Program-made: the position numbers and the translations under genes
Notes under the pieces: model-generated
Seen by the model: the letters and a program-made list of their open reading frames with translations, nothing else
The model's database searches: none
What the model was told of the DNA's origin: nothing
Shown: one piece after another, positions 10,341-20,828 of the stretch
How the letters are laid out: every line of letters begins with the position of its first letter
How positions within the stretch are numbered: position 1 is the stretch's first letter
Origin: Prosopocoilus inquinatus
Lineage: Eukaryota; Arthropoda; Insecta; Coleoptera; Lucanidae
Reading direction: 5' to 3'
NCBI GenBank assembly: GCA_036172665.1
Contig: CM069878.1
Span: 20,470,501-20,534,500 of the forward strand
Length of the DNA: 64,000 nucleotides

Positions 10341-10746
10341 AGCTTGTGCGTCCCCGCACAAGAATAACTCGCGTCACGCGGAAAACTGTCTGTTGCGTAA
10401 GGTCACGAAACAATTCCCGCGCGTTGCACTTGAAAAAGAAAACCGTTGAGTTTGCTAAAGTTTTATAGTTCGCGGCGCGTACTTCTTATATTACATAGTA
10501 TTTACCACCTTGACATTTAATTTTTTCAATGTTCTGTTGAAATAAAACGTAAGCATAAGTCATTTAATGATACCTTGGTAATTTCTTCACCTCCGTTTCG
10601 TATTTCAGCCAGGATTTGGGAAGACGATTGGCTTGGCAGGGAGCATGTTCGTTTTGGTTTTCTGACGGCACATTTTCTTCTATATCTATATCTTCTATAT
10701 CTTCGTATACTCATTCTAATGTTGATTGCTTCTTTCTTCGGAGCGT

Positions 10747-10995
10747 CTAATGGAGTTTCCCAACCTTGTGGCTCAAGGAGGACTTGGCACGATCCAGAGG
10801 GTCTTTTCCTTGATGCAGCTTATGGTTTGGTCCATTTAATGCGTCTCCTTTTCTTTCACAGGATGGCCCGGTCCTGTTTCTTCGAGTTTCTTCTCTTCTT
10901 TTTCTGCCTAGTAATCTCTTTAACAACATTATATTTAAAGCAATCGTAATAATAACAAATGCAATTGTAGCGACATATACTACTACTTCGTGCAT
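10747..10995 (-). pseudogene. Env-like transmembrane tail
   Basis: An 82-residue minus-strand frame begins with a hydrophobic stretch (VYVATIAFVIITIALNIML) followed by a basic cluster (KRLLGRKRR). That is the layout of the membrane anchor and cytoplasmic tail of errantivirus-type envelope proteins, and its position before the polypurine tract fits env. The upstream minus-strand frame at 11060-11323 also has a hydrophobic segment near its middle but no recognisable fusion peptide or cleavage site. No intact surface domain is visible. It could instead be an unrelated membrane frame; the assignment rests on position and the membrane pattern. Confidence 0.4.
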
Positions 10996-11952
10996 CTCTT
11001 AAAAACAGTGGACTGGCGTTGCCGTAAATGTTGTAGCAGTTCTTTAAATAACATAATGCTCAACTCTTAGCATAACTCACATATTTAAATTCTTCATCTG
11101 CTGATTTACTCGTTGTGATGATCCTGAGGCTCCAGTTTGAATTGATACATTCGGACAGGTTTGTGTATACAGGTTGTATCCAAGAAGTCGGCTTCATCAC
11201 AAAAGATTTTAGCGTTGTCCAAATGGCCAGGAGGATGAGTGCACTTTCTATTCCTCTAGACCGGGACAAGGGAATCTTGTCGAAATCTTCTTCTTCTGTG
11301 GGCAGGATATCCGAGTGCTTCATCGAGCTACCTAAGATATGAATGTTTGTTTGTGATGTGTGGTGTTAGATAGCTTAATGCTGGAATTCTCCATGTTCCT
11401 ATCTGTGTCTTCAACTGCCTTACTTCTTGCAAACTTGTTTTTGAATTGGTTCCAAATTCCTGTAATTCTGCCTGTAGTCCGCACGTCAATTACTTGATAG
11501 TCCTTCGGATGTCATCATCTTTCGCCATTTACTCGTCCAACTGTTGCTGTGTGGCATTACCACAATAAAAAAATCGAACGTCTCTAAACTTCTCCGTTAT
11601 TACTTCAAATTTTCCTTCTTAATTCGAACTCTCTTTGAGCCATTCTTCTTTTAACATTTCAGTCTTCGTATCTAGTACCTGCTTTTCTTCAATCCTTTGT
11701 ATTTTCTTTCCTGTATGCTGAAATCTGGCTTCGAAGGTTTCCATTCTCCCTTGGTTGATGGTTATTTCCTTAACTTAAAATGTCTAATAATAACTTAGTA
11801 TTACATATAAGATTATGTTACATAGGATCATTATTTAGTTTCTTCTTCTTCTAATATTGGTAGTTACATCTATTTACGTAATTATACTGCCTATCTCTAA
11901 TTTTGCTGTTTTGAACTCGCCCATTTCGTCATTTCCCTGGACTCTCGTTATT

Positions 11953-12426
11953 TCACCGCTCATAGTTCTTATTTCCTTGATTATTGTAAATATTATTTTC
12001 ATACCTAGGCTGTTCGTTTTCTTTCTTGTACACGTTTCGTCTCTCCATGCAACTTCTTACAAAATGTTCGTTGAACGCTTCTGAATTTGTTCTGTTGGCC
12101 CTTTTCTCGCTCGGTGGTTTCGTTTCTAATTTATTCTGATCCTTACTTCCTTTTACAGATTTCGTGTGCCTGTTATCAGTTGCTGTAAAAATTTCTAGAA
12201 TCTGTTCATTACCTCGTAATTTTTCTGTACTTGTTTGTTCTATTTCTGCTGACACGTCGCTGTCTTCTTTTGTACTCTTTCTTGGTGTGCGGGGAGGTGA
12301 CCTTGAAAGTGCTATTTTGGGACTAAAAACTTCCTTTTCTTCGTATCCGACTTCTGTACTGCGATGAGGTGGATGAAACGATGATTCCTTTGCTGCGTTT
12401 GATCTTGTTTGGTATGGACCTGGCAT
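11953..12426 (-). CDS. Gag-like frame of the LTR element
   Basis: ATG at 12426 opens a 157-residue frame shortly after the 5' LTR and primer site, where gag is expected. The product starts MPGPYQTRSNAAK and is very hydrophilic, with many Lys, Glu, Ser and Pro and no zinc knuckle. It is far shorter than a usual gag (several hundred residues), so it is either truncated or a leftover N-terminal portion. I do not recognise a domain; the call rests on position and composition. Confidence 0.45.
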   Translation of the reverse strand: MPGPYQTRSNAAKESSFHPPHRSTEVGYEEKEVFSPKIALSRSPPRTPRKSTKEDSDVSAEIEQTSTEKLRGNEQILEIFTATDNRHTKSVKGSKDQNKLETKPPSEKRANRTNSEAFNEHFVRSCMERRNVYKKENEQPRYENNIYNNQGNKNYER

Positions 12427-12460
12427 CCCCTTCTTATCGTCACGACGTATTATTTTGGGA

Positions 12461-12478
12461 CTTTAGGCGCCTCCACCA
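12461..12478 (-). other. Candidate primer-binding site
   Basis: On the minus strand TGGTGGAGGCGCC follows directly after the LTR end. The TGG start complements a tRNA CCA end. I could not name the tRNA. Confidence 0.45.
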
Positions 12479-13365
12479 TGTCACGTGGTTAGGGGTAGGT
12501 AGCGGGTTCTCAGTGGTAGAGCTTGAAAACACAGTTTACCAAAACAATGTATACCTTTATTAAATGAATATTTTTATCTATCGGCGGACGATCTTTAAAT
12601 GTGCGGGGGTGCGTTTTCGTAATTATCGGAAATCGCGACGGGTCGGCTGCGACAGCGAGGATGAGGAATCCCTCCGTGCTGGGGTTGAAGAGACCCGACG
12701 ATTCGACTAACCGGATCCAGGGCAATCTCGAGGGCTGCAGCAATTGCGATGAGATGTCCTGATGAGGGTGGCGGCAGCACGGCGTCGGTGAGGATGCCTC
12801 CGTGGAACGGGCAGCGTCCTGATGAGGGTGGCGGCGGCAAGGCGTCGGTGAGGATGCCTCCGTGGAACGGGCAGCGTCCTGATGAGGGTGGCGGCAACAA
12901 GGCGTCGGTGATGATGATCCTTCTTGGAAACGGCAGCGTCCTGATGCCGGTGGCGGTTGCACGGCGTTGGTGAGGAAGGTCCTCCTGGGGAAGTTGGCAC
13001 TAGGCCTACTTGAGTCGACGGCTGGTTCCACTGCGAGGGCGGCTGCCCTTCTTACAGTAGGCACTAAGCCTACCGGAGTCGGGTTCGACTGCCTTCCCAT
13101 CTTCTTCCGTACGTTATATAGGCGAAAATCTGTCTATTCGACTGTTATGACATGTTTCTGTGATCTCCTTTCGTCACCTGTTGTATTAATTTGTCCCACA
13201 TATAGCGCGTGTTTTGTTATGAAACGTGAACCGCTTGTAGCTTAGATTTCGCAAGATTGATGTCTTAATTGTTCTACTTTATTCCTCGCGGAAATATTTC
13301 GTCGCGACTCCTTTACATTTTATAATTATTAATTTTAGGCTAAAAATTAAATCCTTATCGTGACA
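12479..13365 (-). repeat. 5' LTR (887 bp) with minisatellite
   Basis: Starts TGTCACGTGG and ends CGTGACA. It contains about 260 bp (12500-12760) absent from the 3' LTR and extra units of the 60-bp repeat. The shared remainder aligns base for base with 9920-10325. Normally both LTRs are copied from one template, so a 300-bp length difference means expansion or deletion after insertion, or recombination between family members. Confidence 0.85.
12757..12960. repeat. 60-bp minisatellite within the LTR
   Basis: The unit CGTGGAACGGGCAGCGTCCT followed by GATGAGGGTGGCGGC and a GGCGTCGGTGAGGATGCCTC-type spacer repeats at exactly 60 bp, with about three and a half units here and two and a half at 9765-9925. 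It is markedly GC-rich in an AT-rich neighbourhood. All six frames stay open across it because 60 is divisible by three, so long reading frames here are not evidence of genes. Confidence 0.9.
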
Positions 13366-13484
13366 ATAGATTAGGGCAAATTAAGGTCGGTGCAATGAAA
13401 AGTCGCTAATTCAGATTAGTTAATCTGTGTTAACGTTAATCAAGGTTGGTGCAACTCAGCCTTAAAGTAGTTCACTATTTTCGA

Positions 13485-13769
13485 AACATTAAGTTGCCTA
13501 TTCTGCCTAATTAAATCGTCAACGCTTTCAATAATGGCAGGAACGACTCTTACTGCATTCGAAAATTCTCTTTCTGGATCAACACCTATACTTTCGCGGC
13601 AATTTTTGAATCGAGCAGCCCACTCAAACTCTTGTGACTTCTTAAGTGTATTTTCGCCAAATTGTGCACTAAGTCGACGTAAAATTTCGGTAGGTTAAAA
13701 GCCTTCATTGAGAACAATCTGAATGATAATGCTCTGCTTCAAAGTACAACTAACAGTGTTATCCGCCAT
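13485..13769 (-). pseudogene. Mariner-like transposase N-terminal fragment
   Basis: The minus strand from ATG at 13769 reads MADNTVSCTLKQSIIIQIVL, then a stop within GF*PTEILRRL, then SQEFEWAARFKNCRESIGVD and IIESVDDLIRQNRQLNVSKI. This matches the paired helix-turn-helix start of mariner/SETMAR-type transposases ('...FEWHRRFKEGRESVEDDP', 'LIRENRRLTV'). The catalytic half is missing. It lies between a Harbinger-like end and a LINE fragment. Confidence 0.75.
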
Positions 13770-13859
13770 GTTTAATAAATACTATAACAACAAAGGTATT
13801 TGATTATTTGTTTAGGCTAAAATACATTCAATATTGCATGTAATACAAAATCACACTAT

Positions 13860-14090
13860 CTAATCAATTTTTAATCTCGCAGAGGAAATTCCGGTTTTGT
13901 ATGAACTCTTGTTTATTTTGTGATAAAGGCATGCACAGTGCAAGAGCCTGCGATATCGCATATTTAACCAATTAATTTCGACAGGTTTATTAGTAGCAGA
14001 AGTGCGATGTTGCAAACCAAAAATTAATCTAAGGCAGGAATTTAGAAGCTTTTGTATTTTTCTAATGTCAGAACTTTCAACATTTCACAA
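13860..14090 (-). pseudogene. LINE (CR1/Jockey-like) ORF2 C-terminal fragment
   Basis: The minus strand reads RKIQKLLNSCLRLIFGLQHR, then EINWLNMRYRRLLHCACLYH and KINKSS before a stop. This is the conserved block after the reverse transcriptase seen again at 29280-29430 (INWLNMKNRRELQTLNLFHK). The family is the same or close. The rest of the element is missing; 14400-14600 may hold another piece. Confidence 0.75.
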
Positions 14091-14274
14091 CGCAAATTTC
14101 TTGTTTTTTTTAGTGAAAAATTTCCTGTTTGAATAGACAAATTTCAAAGCTCCACATGCTTTCTGGGTACATTTATTAATATATTCTGTAAATTGCAACT
14201 GGTTATATACATACAATAACTTCAAAAGACAAATTACTTCCGTAAGTTTTAAGTTACTAAGATCTAAAGAAATT

Positions 14275-14399
14275 GGATTTAACCTCCTAACTACAAACAG
14301 TTTGTTTAAAAACTAAATACATACGAAGATGGCAGCATAGCTGCCGAAATACCTATTTAGTTTTTAAACAAACTTTTTGTGGTTAGGAGATTAAATCCA
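14275..14399. repeat. Hairpin with ~60-bp arms
   Basis: 14275-14336 and 14340-14399 are inverted copies (GGATTTAACCTCCTAACTAC versus GTGGTTAGGAGATTAAATCC) with almost no loop. TTTAAAAACTAAATA recurs in both arms and GGCAGC/GCTGCC is at the tip. It sits between two LINE-like stretches and may mark an inversion junction. Confidence 0.85.
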
Positions 14400-14600
14400 T
14401 TTTTTTTGTACTACAAACCATAGTCTCCAATACATTTTGATATACTAAGATATGCATTAATTTTGGAAAACCCCTCCAAAGCTGTATTAAGAGTAAATGA
14501 TTATTATAAAATTTTATCGCTAATTTGAAATTGGACGTGTAGAAAGTGTACAAAAATGATACCAAAATAGATTCTTGGCACTCCTTCTGTTAAGGATAAA
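14400..14600 (-). pseudogene. Possible LINE RT fragment
   Basis: On the minus strand one frame gives GVPRIYFGIIF, then, with stops, LNTALEGFSKINAYLSISK. This faintly resembles the QGVPQGSILGP and following YADDTQ/LNTALE region of CR1-like RTs. It is in the same orientation as 13860-14090. The resemblance is weak and many stops are present. Confidence 0.35.
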
Positions 14601-14854
14601 AGAGTCAACACTAGTTCATCCAAAGTAAGAAATTGTTTTTGTCCAATAACGTAATTATTCATATTTTCTCAAGCACACAATTTTCGCTGACGGTTTTAAA
14701 AGTAACAAGGTAAGAATGAAAGTTCCAAACCAGTGGAAAACGAACCACGAGTAGATCGAATTTTCATTCTAAACGACTGCATTTTCTCTACGACCAGAAA
14801 GTTTGGCTCAAAAACAACAAGTTATTTATTGAAACAAGATATATTAAATATTTA

Positions 14855-15093
14855 TACAGGATGGGTCAACAGTGCGTGGGCGGAAGATTGTGGCGTTACT
14901 ATTGACAATTTTTGAAATCTGTGTGCGCACTAACATACATATCGGTGAGATACACAATCTAAAATTATTTAGACTTATACAGAGTGTTTCGTAAGAGTTT
15001 GACGACCCTAACATATGTTTTTTTTTTAAATGGAACACCCTATATATTATTGCACTGTTAGATGTCGCCCACGCACTGTTGGTCCACCCTGTA
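14855..15093. mobile_element. TIR MITE, family A (ACAGGGTGGGCCAACAGTGC type)
   Basis: Inverted ends: TACAGGATGGGTCAACAGTG at 14855 and CACTGTTGGTCCACCCTGTA ending at 15093. The interior includes GGAACACCCTATATATTATT near 15040. Other copies: 34300-34515 (reverse) and 35988-36011 joined to 43624-43797, the latter split by the BEL element. It has no coding capacity. Confidence 0.8.
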
Positions 15094-15236
15094 TTAATTT
15101 GTCTTAAAACAACGCCACATTTACATATGACACTGACAGTTTTAAAATTCATGACAATCTATATATTTCGTTGAGCATAATTACGGAATAATATTCTGTA
15201 ACTTGTTATAGAATGAAAGTACATGCAAAATACAAG

Positions 15237-16814
15237 TATAAGAAGCAAGTGTTTTAGAATTAATATTCAGCTGTAATACGATGAGTAGTCAAGGGTATGC
15301 CGATTTTTTTGTGGTAGAATTTGATTCGTGCTGCGCAATCAAATTCATACACCAGCGCCGTTAACATGAGTTGCATCACTGCAAAAATGATCTGCACAAC
15401 ATCGACTAGGAATCGTATTCACAGGACTATTTAATAAATGAAATACTTCAATCCCGTTTTATGCAAATTATATAAACATTTTAAAGTACGATTATAAATA
15501 TTCGCTGCAATTTGTACGAGTACAATTCCGCTGCAATTTTTTTATAACCACGGAAATGATTAAAATTAAGCTTTTTTCTTTAGCTAATGAACCTGCAATG
15601 ACAGATGAATTAAATAGTCACACGTAATACGATGAGCAGTCAAGGTTATGCCGATGATTTTTGTGGTGATGCTACGACTGTCAACGACGCACTGAAGAAC
15701 TTACGGTTTTGATGGCCTAAAATCGATTTTTAAAGATTTTCTTTATAGATATTTTTTTTTGCCTATATTAAAGGTGAAGGTTTAGAAGTTATAAATTCAA
15801 AAGAAGACTCTTCTAGGTGCTTCTATTTTCAACTTGCGCGATGCCAAACTTTAATAACTGTTAACAATCTGACAAAGTAATATTTTATACTATTTTTCCT
15901 TTCCATATTGTAAGTACCTTTGCTTAATAAAAAACTATACAAGCTGTCTACCGAGTGCTGCGGTCTTCTCTACCGTCTAAAGTATACAAGGTAGAAAAGA
16001 AATTCAAACGAGCTGAAGTGTAACTCAGTCAGCTCTATTTTCGAAAATTATTTTTGGCTATACAGGGTGTTTAGTAACTGAGAGCCATACCAAAGTTATA
16101 TTTTTTTAAATAGAACACCCAGTATATTTTTACATATTTCGAAGGTACGCGTAACGAGTAGTTTTATTTAAATTTTTTCAGATATTAATGATAGTGTATG
16201 AGAAATTGCTCTACTTTGAGCTCTTATAGTTTGATTATTTATTTACATTTCATCGCGAACTTTTGTAAGTAGTCAATCAATATCTCATCTACAGAAATTT
16301 CACAACAGATTCAATCTACTAGTTGTTATGTGTACAGAGTGTTGAGTTTTGGAAAAGTTAGTTTTTCTCAAAATTTTCAAATGGAACACCCTGTGTGTCT
16401 AAAGTCTTGTGAAACACTGTCTTAATGAGCTTTCATAAAACACCAAATGCTTTTATATAAACTGAAGAAATCGCGAGACAGCAATGAAATATTTTTTTTC
16501 TTTCAAAAAGTAAAGTCGTAATTTTTTTGCATACGAGGGGGGGGGGGTTACTAGTAACATAATATTTAATAATTATCTTCTCTGACTGTTGGTAAACATA
16601 ACGAGAAAGAAAACACTTGTTGACCGCCATCCGCATAAAAGTTATAGTGTTTGGGCCACCAAAATTACGTTTTTTTTCCCACCGTGCGACGCTGGTATAT
16701 GAATTTGAAGAGTGCGCAGCACGAGTCAAATTCGACCAAAAAAATAATCGGCACAAGCTTGACTACTCATCGTATTACAACTGAATATTTATTCTAACAC
16801 ACTTGCTTCTTATA
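15237..16814. mobile_element. Non-autonomous element with ~125-bp inverted ends
   Basis: 15237-15360 and 16687-16814 are inverted copies (TATAAGAAGCAAGTG..., AATACGATGAGTAGTCAAG, CGTGCTGCGCA). A third piece of the end sequence occurs internally near 15627. Two small repeats with ACAGGGTGTTT/GAACACCC ends are nested at 16062-16130 and 16330-16396. A run of nine or more G lies at about 16540. No transposase is visible. Confidence 0.75.
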
Positions 16815-16821
16815 TATTTTA

Positions 16822-16949
16822 GGCCCGGTCTTTTCATCTCTGATTAAATTTAAGCGTTGATTAACTACTATAGAAACAATTGTCTCTATAATTGTAACTA
16901 TGAGGATAAATCAACGATTAAAGTTAATGAGAGGTGAAAAGACCGGGCC
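16822..16949. mobile_element. Palindromic MITE with TTA target duplication
   Basis: Ends GGCCCGGTCTTTTCATCTC and GAGGTGAAAAGACCGGGCC are inverted copies with one mismatch, and the body is also palindromic. TTA flanks both sides (16819-16821, 16950-16952), as in PIF/Harbinger-type insertions. A second copy is at 19804-19933. Confidence 0.9.
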
Positions 16950-16957
16950 TTAATCTA

Positions 16958-17230
16958 TATACAGGGTTACAACTAATTAAAGGGCCACTATGGGGATCTC
17001 GTAAATTGTAAGAGATGCACAGATGGTTAAATTACAAAAAGGTTGCGCTATCTTGAGGTCTAAAAGTATGCAAAGAAAAATCTTTCTTATTTTCATTCGT
17101 TTTTGAAATATCTTCAAAAATCTGAAAATTCTCATTTTCGAAAATCTCGAATATCTTCTTTATTTCTTAAGATAAAGTCATAAAATTCGGCGTTTCTTAT
17201 GGATGCTACCTTAGATATTCATGGCACGTG
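16958..17230 (+). repeat. Repeat end ACAGGGTTACAACTAATTAA, left copy
   Basis: Starts with ACAGGGTTACAACTAATTAA then AGGGCC and runs about 270 bp. It is an inverted copy of 22725-22985, sharing TTTTCGAAAATCTC and AATATCTTC blocks. The pair may be the two ends of one ~6-kb unit or two copies of a MITE half. Confidence 0.7.
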
Positions 17231-18363
17231 ATGTAGAAATAATTTTTGAATATGACCATGGGAACATTTATGTTTTTGTTTTAAAACAAAATATCAGGTT
17301 ACTAAGATTTTTTGGTAAAAAGTAATTTTTTATGTAAATATCTAAATAAGTACCATAATTGAATAAGATTTATTAATTTAAGAATAATTTTACTTCGGAA
17401 TATTTACTACACGCATCCGCCTGCTGAATATTTTTTTTTTCAAAATCTTTTGTTGTATATTTTGTTTTAAAAGAAAAGTATATTGCGATAATAAGTCGCA
17501 AAACCAAAAATAAAATACGTGGAAACTTAATAAAAATATTACCTTTGGGAACCATTAAAAAGAAACAACATCAAGATTAATTGGGATGCATGTATTTGAA
17601 TTATCAGCTTTAGAAAAACAAAACAAATCCACATACCTAAAACAAAATTTACACGTTACATTAAAACACTAAATACACGAAGAACACAGCACCACATCAT
17701 CAATGAGGCTACAATCAACATCCTAGTAACCAGAGAGGTTCCCATGTATTCTCCATATCGCTGCAACAGTGTTTGTACCTGAGACAGCATCACTGCATCA
17801 ACAAGTGTATATATGTGAGACATCAGCACACCATAAAGAGTTTCCACAAGAACATTCTCAGCACTGCATTCAACGTTCCAGTAACCGGAGACGTTACTAC
17901 AAATGGAAGTGTTAAAATTTCGTGTTAAAGAAGTGCGTGTAGACTAGGAATACGTGTTGGAAGAACATTTAGGCCTGACTATCTAAATTATGTCAAATTG
18001 ACAATAAAATTTAGGGTTGGTTAAGCGTCAAAATTAAATTTTCAAAATTATTAATTTATAAGAAGTTTTAGTGTTAAAAGAACGTTATAAATAATTTAAT
18101 TGAAATATTTAGAATAAGTAACATAAGTCTAGAATAAAATTTAGGAAATATTTGAAATTACGAAAGGTTAAAAATTTAGAAAATAGAGGGCAAAATTTTT
18201 TAAAACATCGCACGTACGGGTATTTGCCCCGAAAAGCTGGCTAAAAGTCTAATGACACAAAATCGTGAATTTGACTACAATAACCTAAGATAACCTAAGA
18301 TACAACAATACAATAGATCAAGAGGGTAAACTTATTTTTTTCCTCGGGTAGATGAACAAAATA
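17231..18363. other. No gene recognised
   Basis: AT-rich. The stretch 17640-17930 is less AT-rich, with repeated CACATCAT- and CATCACTG-like words, but has no convincing frame or splice context. A perfect 10-bp tandem (ATAACCTAAG) occurs at 18280. I see no gene. Confidence 0.5.
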
Positions 18364-18364
18364 C

Positions 18365-18643
18365 GGAATTCATAATTACAGAAGGCTGTGATTGGTGCTA
18401 TTTTATACTGTGTGGTTGGGTACATTGAGAAATGAATAATAAATTGTATGTTATTTGATGATTAAATAATAATATCCAAAGTATTGTCTTCAGTGCAACA
18501 GGTAACTCGCTTTTCCCTTTTCTGTCGAATATTAAAGATTTTTAATAAATGTCACAATTCTGACACTTCAAATTTTCAACTTGCTAACTTTATGGTAAAT
18601 ATCATAGCCTGCTCTAATTATAAATTCCATTGATCGCATGGTA
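18365..18643. mobile_element. MITE, GGAATTCATAATTA family
   Basis: The end GGAATTCATAATTACAGAAG at 18365 is inverted at 18602-18628 (CTGCTCTAATTATAAATTCC). A reversed copy lies at 54214-54533, sharing the internal CAATTCTGACACTT and CCAACCACA-type sequences. It is non-coding. Confidence 0.75.
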
Positions 18644-18974
18644 CCATTAAAGGGATCAAAGCATCTTGGTTGTCGGTTGTGTTAAACGTACATGCCTATC
18701 TCAAAAAATAATTAAATTCAAACTGTTTCTAATTCTTCTTTGAAGCTATATGCTGTGATTTTTGTAACGGAAGATGTTCAGCCAAGTAAGCACTGTTCAT
18801 ATGAACCATTATTTTTAAATGCTACTGTCAGCATTTAAGATATTTCGGTTTAACGGTATGTCAAATTTATGTCGTTAAATTTTCGGTTATTAGTGTATAT
18901 CGAAAGAGTTTTCTTATATGTCAGGGCGTTTCCGGGTCGATTTTTTCTGTTATGTTTTACAGTAGCTAAGATAC

Positions 18975-19310
18975 TGTTACGTTTCTAGGGTTTAAATTAA
19001 TTTATTTAATTGAATAAAACACTCGGTAAAAACTTAACCGTAATTTAATAATGCTTACAATCTAATTTATTTGTAACAATTTATTTACACACTAAATCCA
19101 ACTTCGACGATCGCTAATTAGAACTCGACTGACTCCTGAGTCCACCCCGGCCGATTTTATATTCTACGCTGCCTTCTCGTTTGTTCCAACGCTGGAAAAG
19201 TCGAGTTTGTTCGGTATAGGCCCCGGTGGCGTGGCGGTCGATGACGCATAATAACGAACCGACTTCTTGACGCCTTCAGTTTCACGTAGTGAGCTGGGTG
19301 GCGCGCCACA
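18975..19310 (-). repeat. Solo LTR with perfect 4-bp target duplication
   Basis: 336 bp bounded by TGTTACG and GCGCCACA and flanked on both sides by ATAC (18971-18974, 19311-19314). On the minus strand it starts TGTGGCGCG, has TATAAAA near 19160 and AATAAA signals downstream (around 19005-19075), as expected for promoter and polyadenylation in an LTR. No internal region is present, so it arose by LTR-LTR recombination. The 4-bp duplication fits Gypsy-type elements. Confidence 0.8.
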
Positions 19311-19506
19311 ATACTTTAAATATCTGAAGACCGCGGCTGCCAAAATTTGTCTATAAATTTATTTATTTATTTATTTTTTTGATGCTGTGACTTCCAATAA
19401 TAGGCAATAAACTTTGCAAAAAACTAGAATTTATACAGAACGACATACTTAAGAATTCTACATATCCTGAAGAACAACATAAGGAATTCATACACAACCT
19501 GTCATG

Positions 19507-20310
19507 TACAGGATGTTCATGAAAATCCGCTACTATAGCTAACTTTCTTATTTAAATTTTTACGAAGTAACTTAAATTAGTAGTAAAGTTTCAGGATCTT
19601 TCATCCTCGATTTTATGGTGCTTCCGGAAAAACAAATGACCTATCAATTTTTCGAGATTTTGTACTATTTATTGTTTCTATTTTAAATGGAATGTTAGGT
19701 ATTTTATCATCCCATCGCGTTCAGCATATTAAATTAATTATGCTCCTAAAATATCATTTCCAAAAGCTTACTATTTTAGGAATATAATTTAATTTTATAT
19801 TTAGGCTCGGTCTTTTCATCTCCGATTAACTTTAACCGTTGATTAATTCCTATAGAAACAATTGTCTCTATAATTGGGAGTAAATGGGAATAAATCGACG
19901 ATTAAAGTTAATGAGAGATGAAAAGACCGACCGTTAGTAACTAAATCTTGGTACTCACGAAAAATTGCTACAATAGCTAACTTTTTTTATTTGAAATTTC
20001 AGTAGGTAGCTTAAATCAGAGAAATTTCAGGACTGTTCCTGCTCGAGTTAATGGTACCTGAGGAGAAATAAATGAATAAATATCAGGTTTATGAAATTTT
20101 CGATTGTTTTAAATTTTTTTAATGATACGATGATAAAAAAATGTAATGTTCTGTTTAAAAAAATTGAAAACAATGAAAAATCTCGAAACCTGGTAGTCAT
20201 TTGTTTTTGTGATGGTACCCTAAATTCGAGCAGGAAAGTCTTGAAACTTCTAATTTAAGTTTCTTCATAAAAGTGCAAATAGTGTACCGACTCCCCATGA
20301 ACATCCTGTA
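19507..20310. mobile_element. TIR element (TACAGGATGTTCATG ends)
   Basis: TACAGGATGTTCATGAAAAT at 19507 is inverted as CCCCATGAACATCCTGTA ending at 20310. The arms continue inward with blocks such as AAACAAATGAC / CATTTGTTTTTG. A younger MITE (19804-19933) is inserted inside, and an internal repeat of the arm starts near 19950. It is non-coding. Confidence 0.75.
19804..19933. mobile_element. Second copy of the 16822-16949 MITE, nested
   Basis: Begins GGCTCGGTCTTTTCATCTC after TTA and ends GAGATGAAAAGACCGACCG before TTA. The shared core AGAAACAATTGTCTCTATAA leaves no doubt about the family. It lies inside the 19507-20310 element, which dates it as the later insertion. Confidence 0.85.
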
Positions 20311-20828
20311 TAAACTCGGAAATTAAAGAGACGTCCTGCGGCGAACGGATATATCATATACATTCATGTTGCTTTTTCAACAGTAACTTCAATTAGGGGC
20401 AGGAATTAAAAGAAATTCATGCATAATTAAAGTGTGCACCCGGTATATGGTAACAAATAACAAACTTCAGCCTAAAATACTTTATTGTCACCGAATAAAT
20501 GGGAAAATATGAAAAAATAATATTGGCCAACATTTTGGGTCCAATACCCCTATGTGCATCGGTAACTATTACAACCTTTTTGATTATAAAACGGGGTCGT
20601 AATTTTATTTTGATATCGAATGACCACTTGCAAAAGAGTTGTTCGTAAATAAAAAGAGTACGCTATATTAGGTAATTATTACACGCCTACTTGCGAAAGA
20701 GGTGTTTGATAAGTTATTCGTTTAGTTTGCGATATTTTTTAAGTTTGGGTTTTGTTTTTTATTTTTCTTTCTGAATTTTTTCCATTGATTTACGTTGACA
20801 AATTTCTTATGAGTTAAATATATTTATA

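Larger units (their letters stand above)
9743..13365 (-). mobile_element. Internally deleted LTR retrotransposon (minus strand), Gypsy/errantivirus-like
   Basis: The two LTRs begin TGTCACG and end CGTGACA, and the element is flanked by ATAG at 9739-9742 and 13366-13369, a 4-bp target duplication. The minus-strand order is 5' LTR (12479-13365), a TGG-starting primer site, a gag-like frame, an interior without recognisable protease, RT or integrase, an env-like membrane tail, a polypurine tract and the 3' LTR (9743-10325). The interior is only about 2.15 kb, so pol is missing and the element would depend on enzymes supplied by others. A 4-bp duplication and an env-like tail favour a Gypsy/errantivirus type, but without pol this is inference. 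Confidence 0.85.
9580..13463 (+). mobile_element. Harbinger-like MITE interrupted by an LTR element
   Basis: 9600-9742 and 13366-13463 together form one short element split by the LTR retrotransposon. Both halves contain GGTGCAACT- or GGTGCAAT-type motifs followed by CTAATTCAG and TTAGTTAATCTGTGTTAACG. The right end reads GGTGCAACTCAGCC then TTA, like the subterminal repeats at 1148, 2135 and 6110. This places it in the Harbinger-like family of the big inverted repeat. It has no coding capacity. Confidence 0.55.

Noticed and set aside
12510..13100. Long overlapping open frames on both strands across the LTR repeat
   Set aside because: They arise because the 60-bp GC-rich unit is divisible by three and lacks stops; products are repetitive and have no family resemblance.
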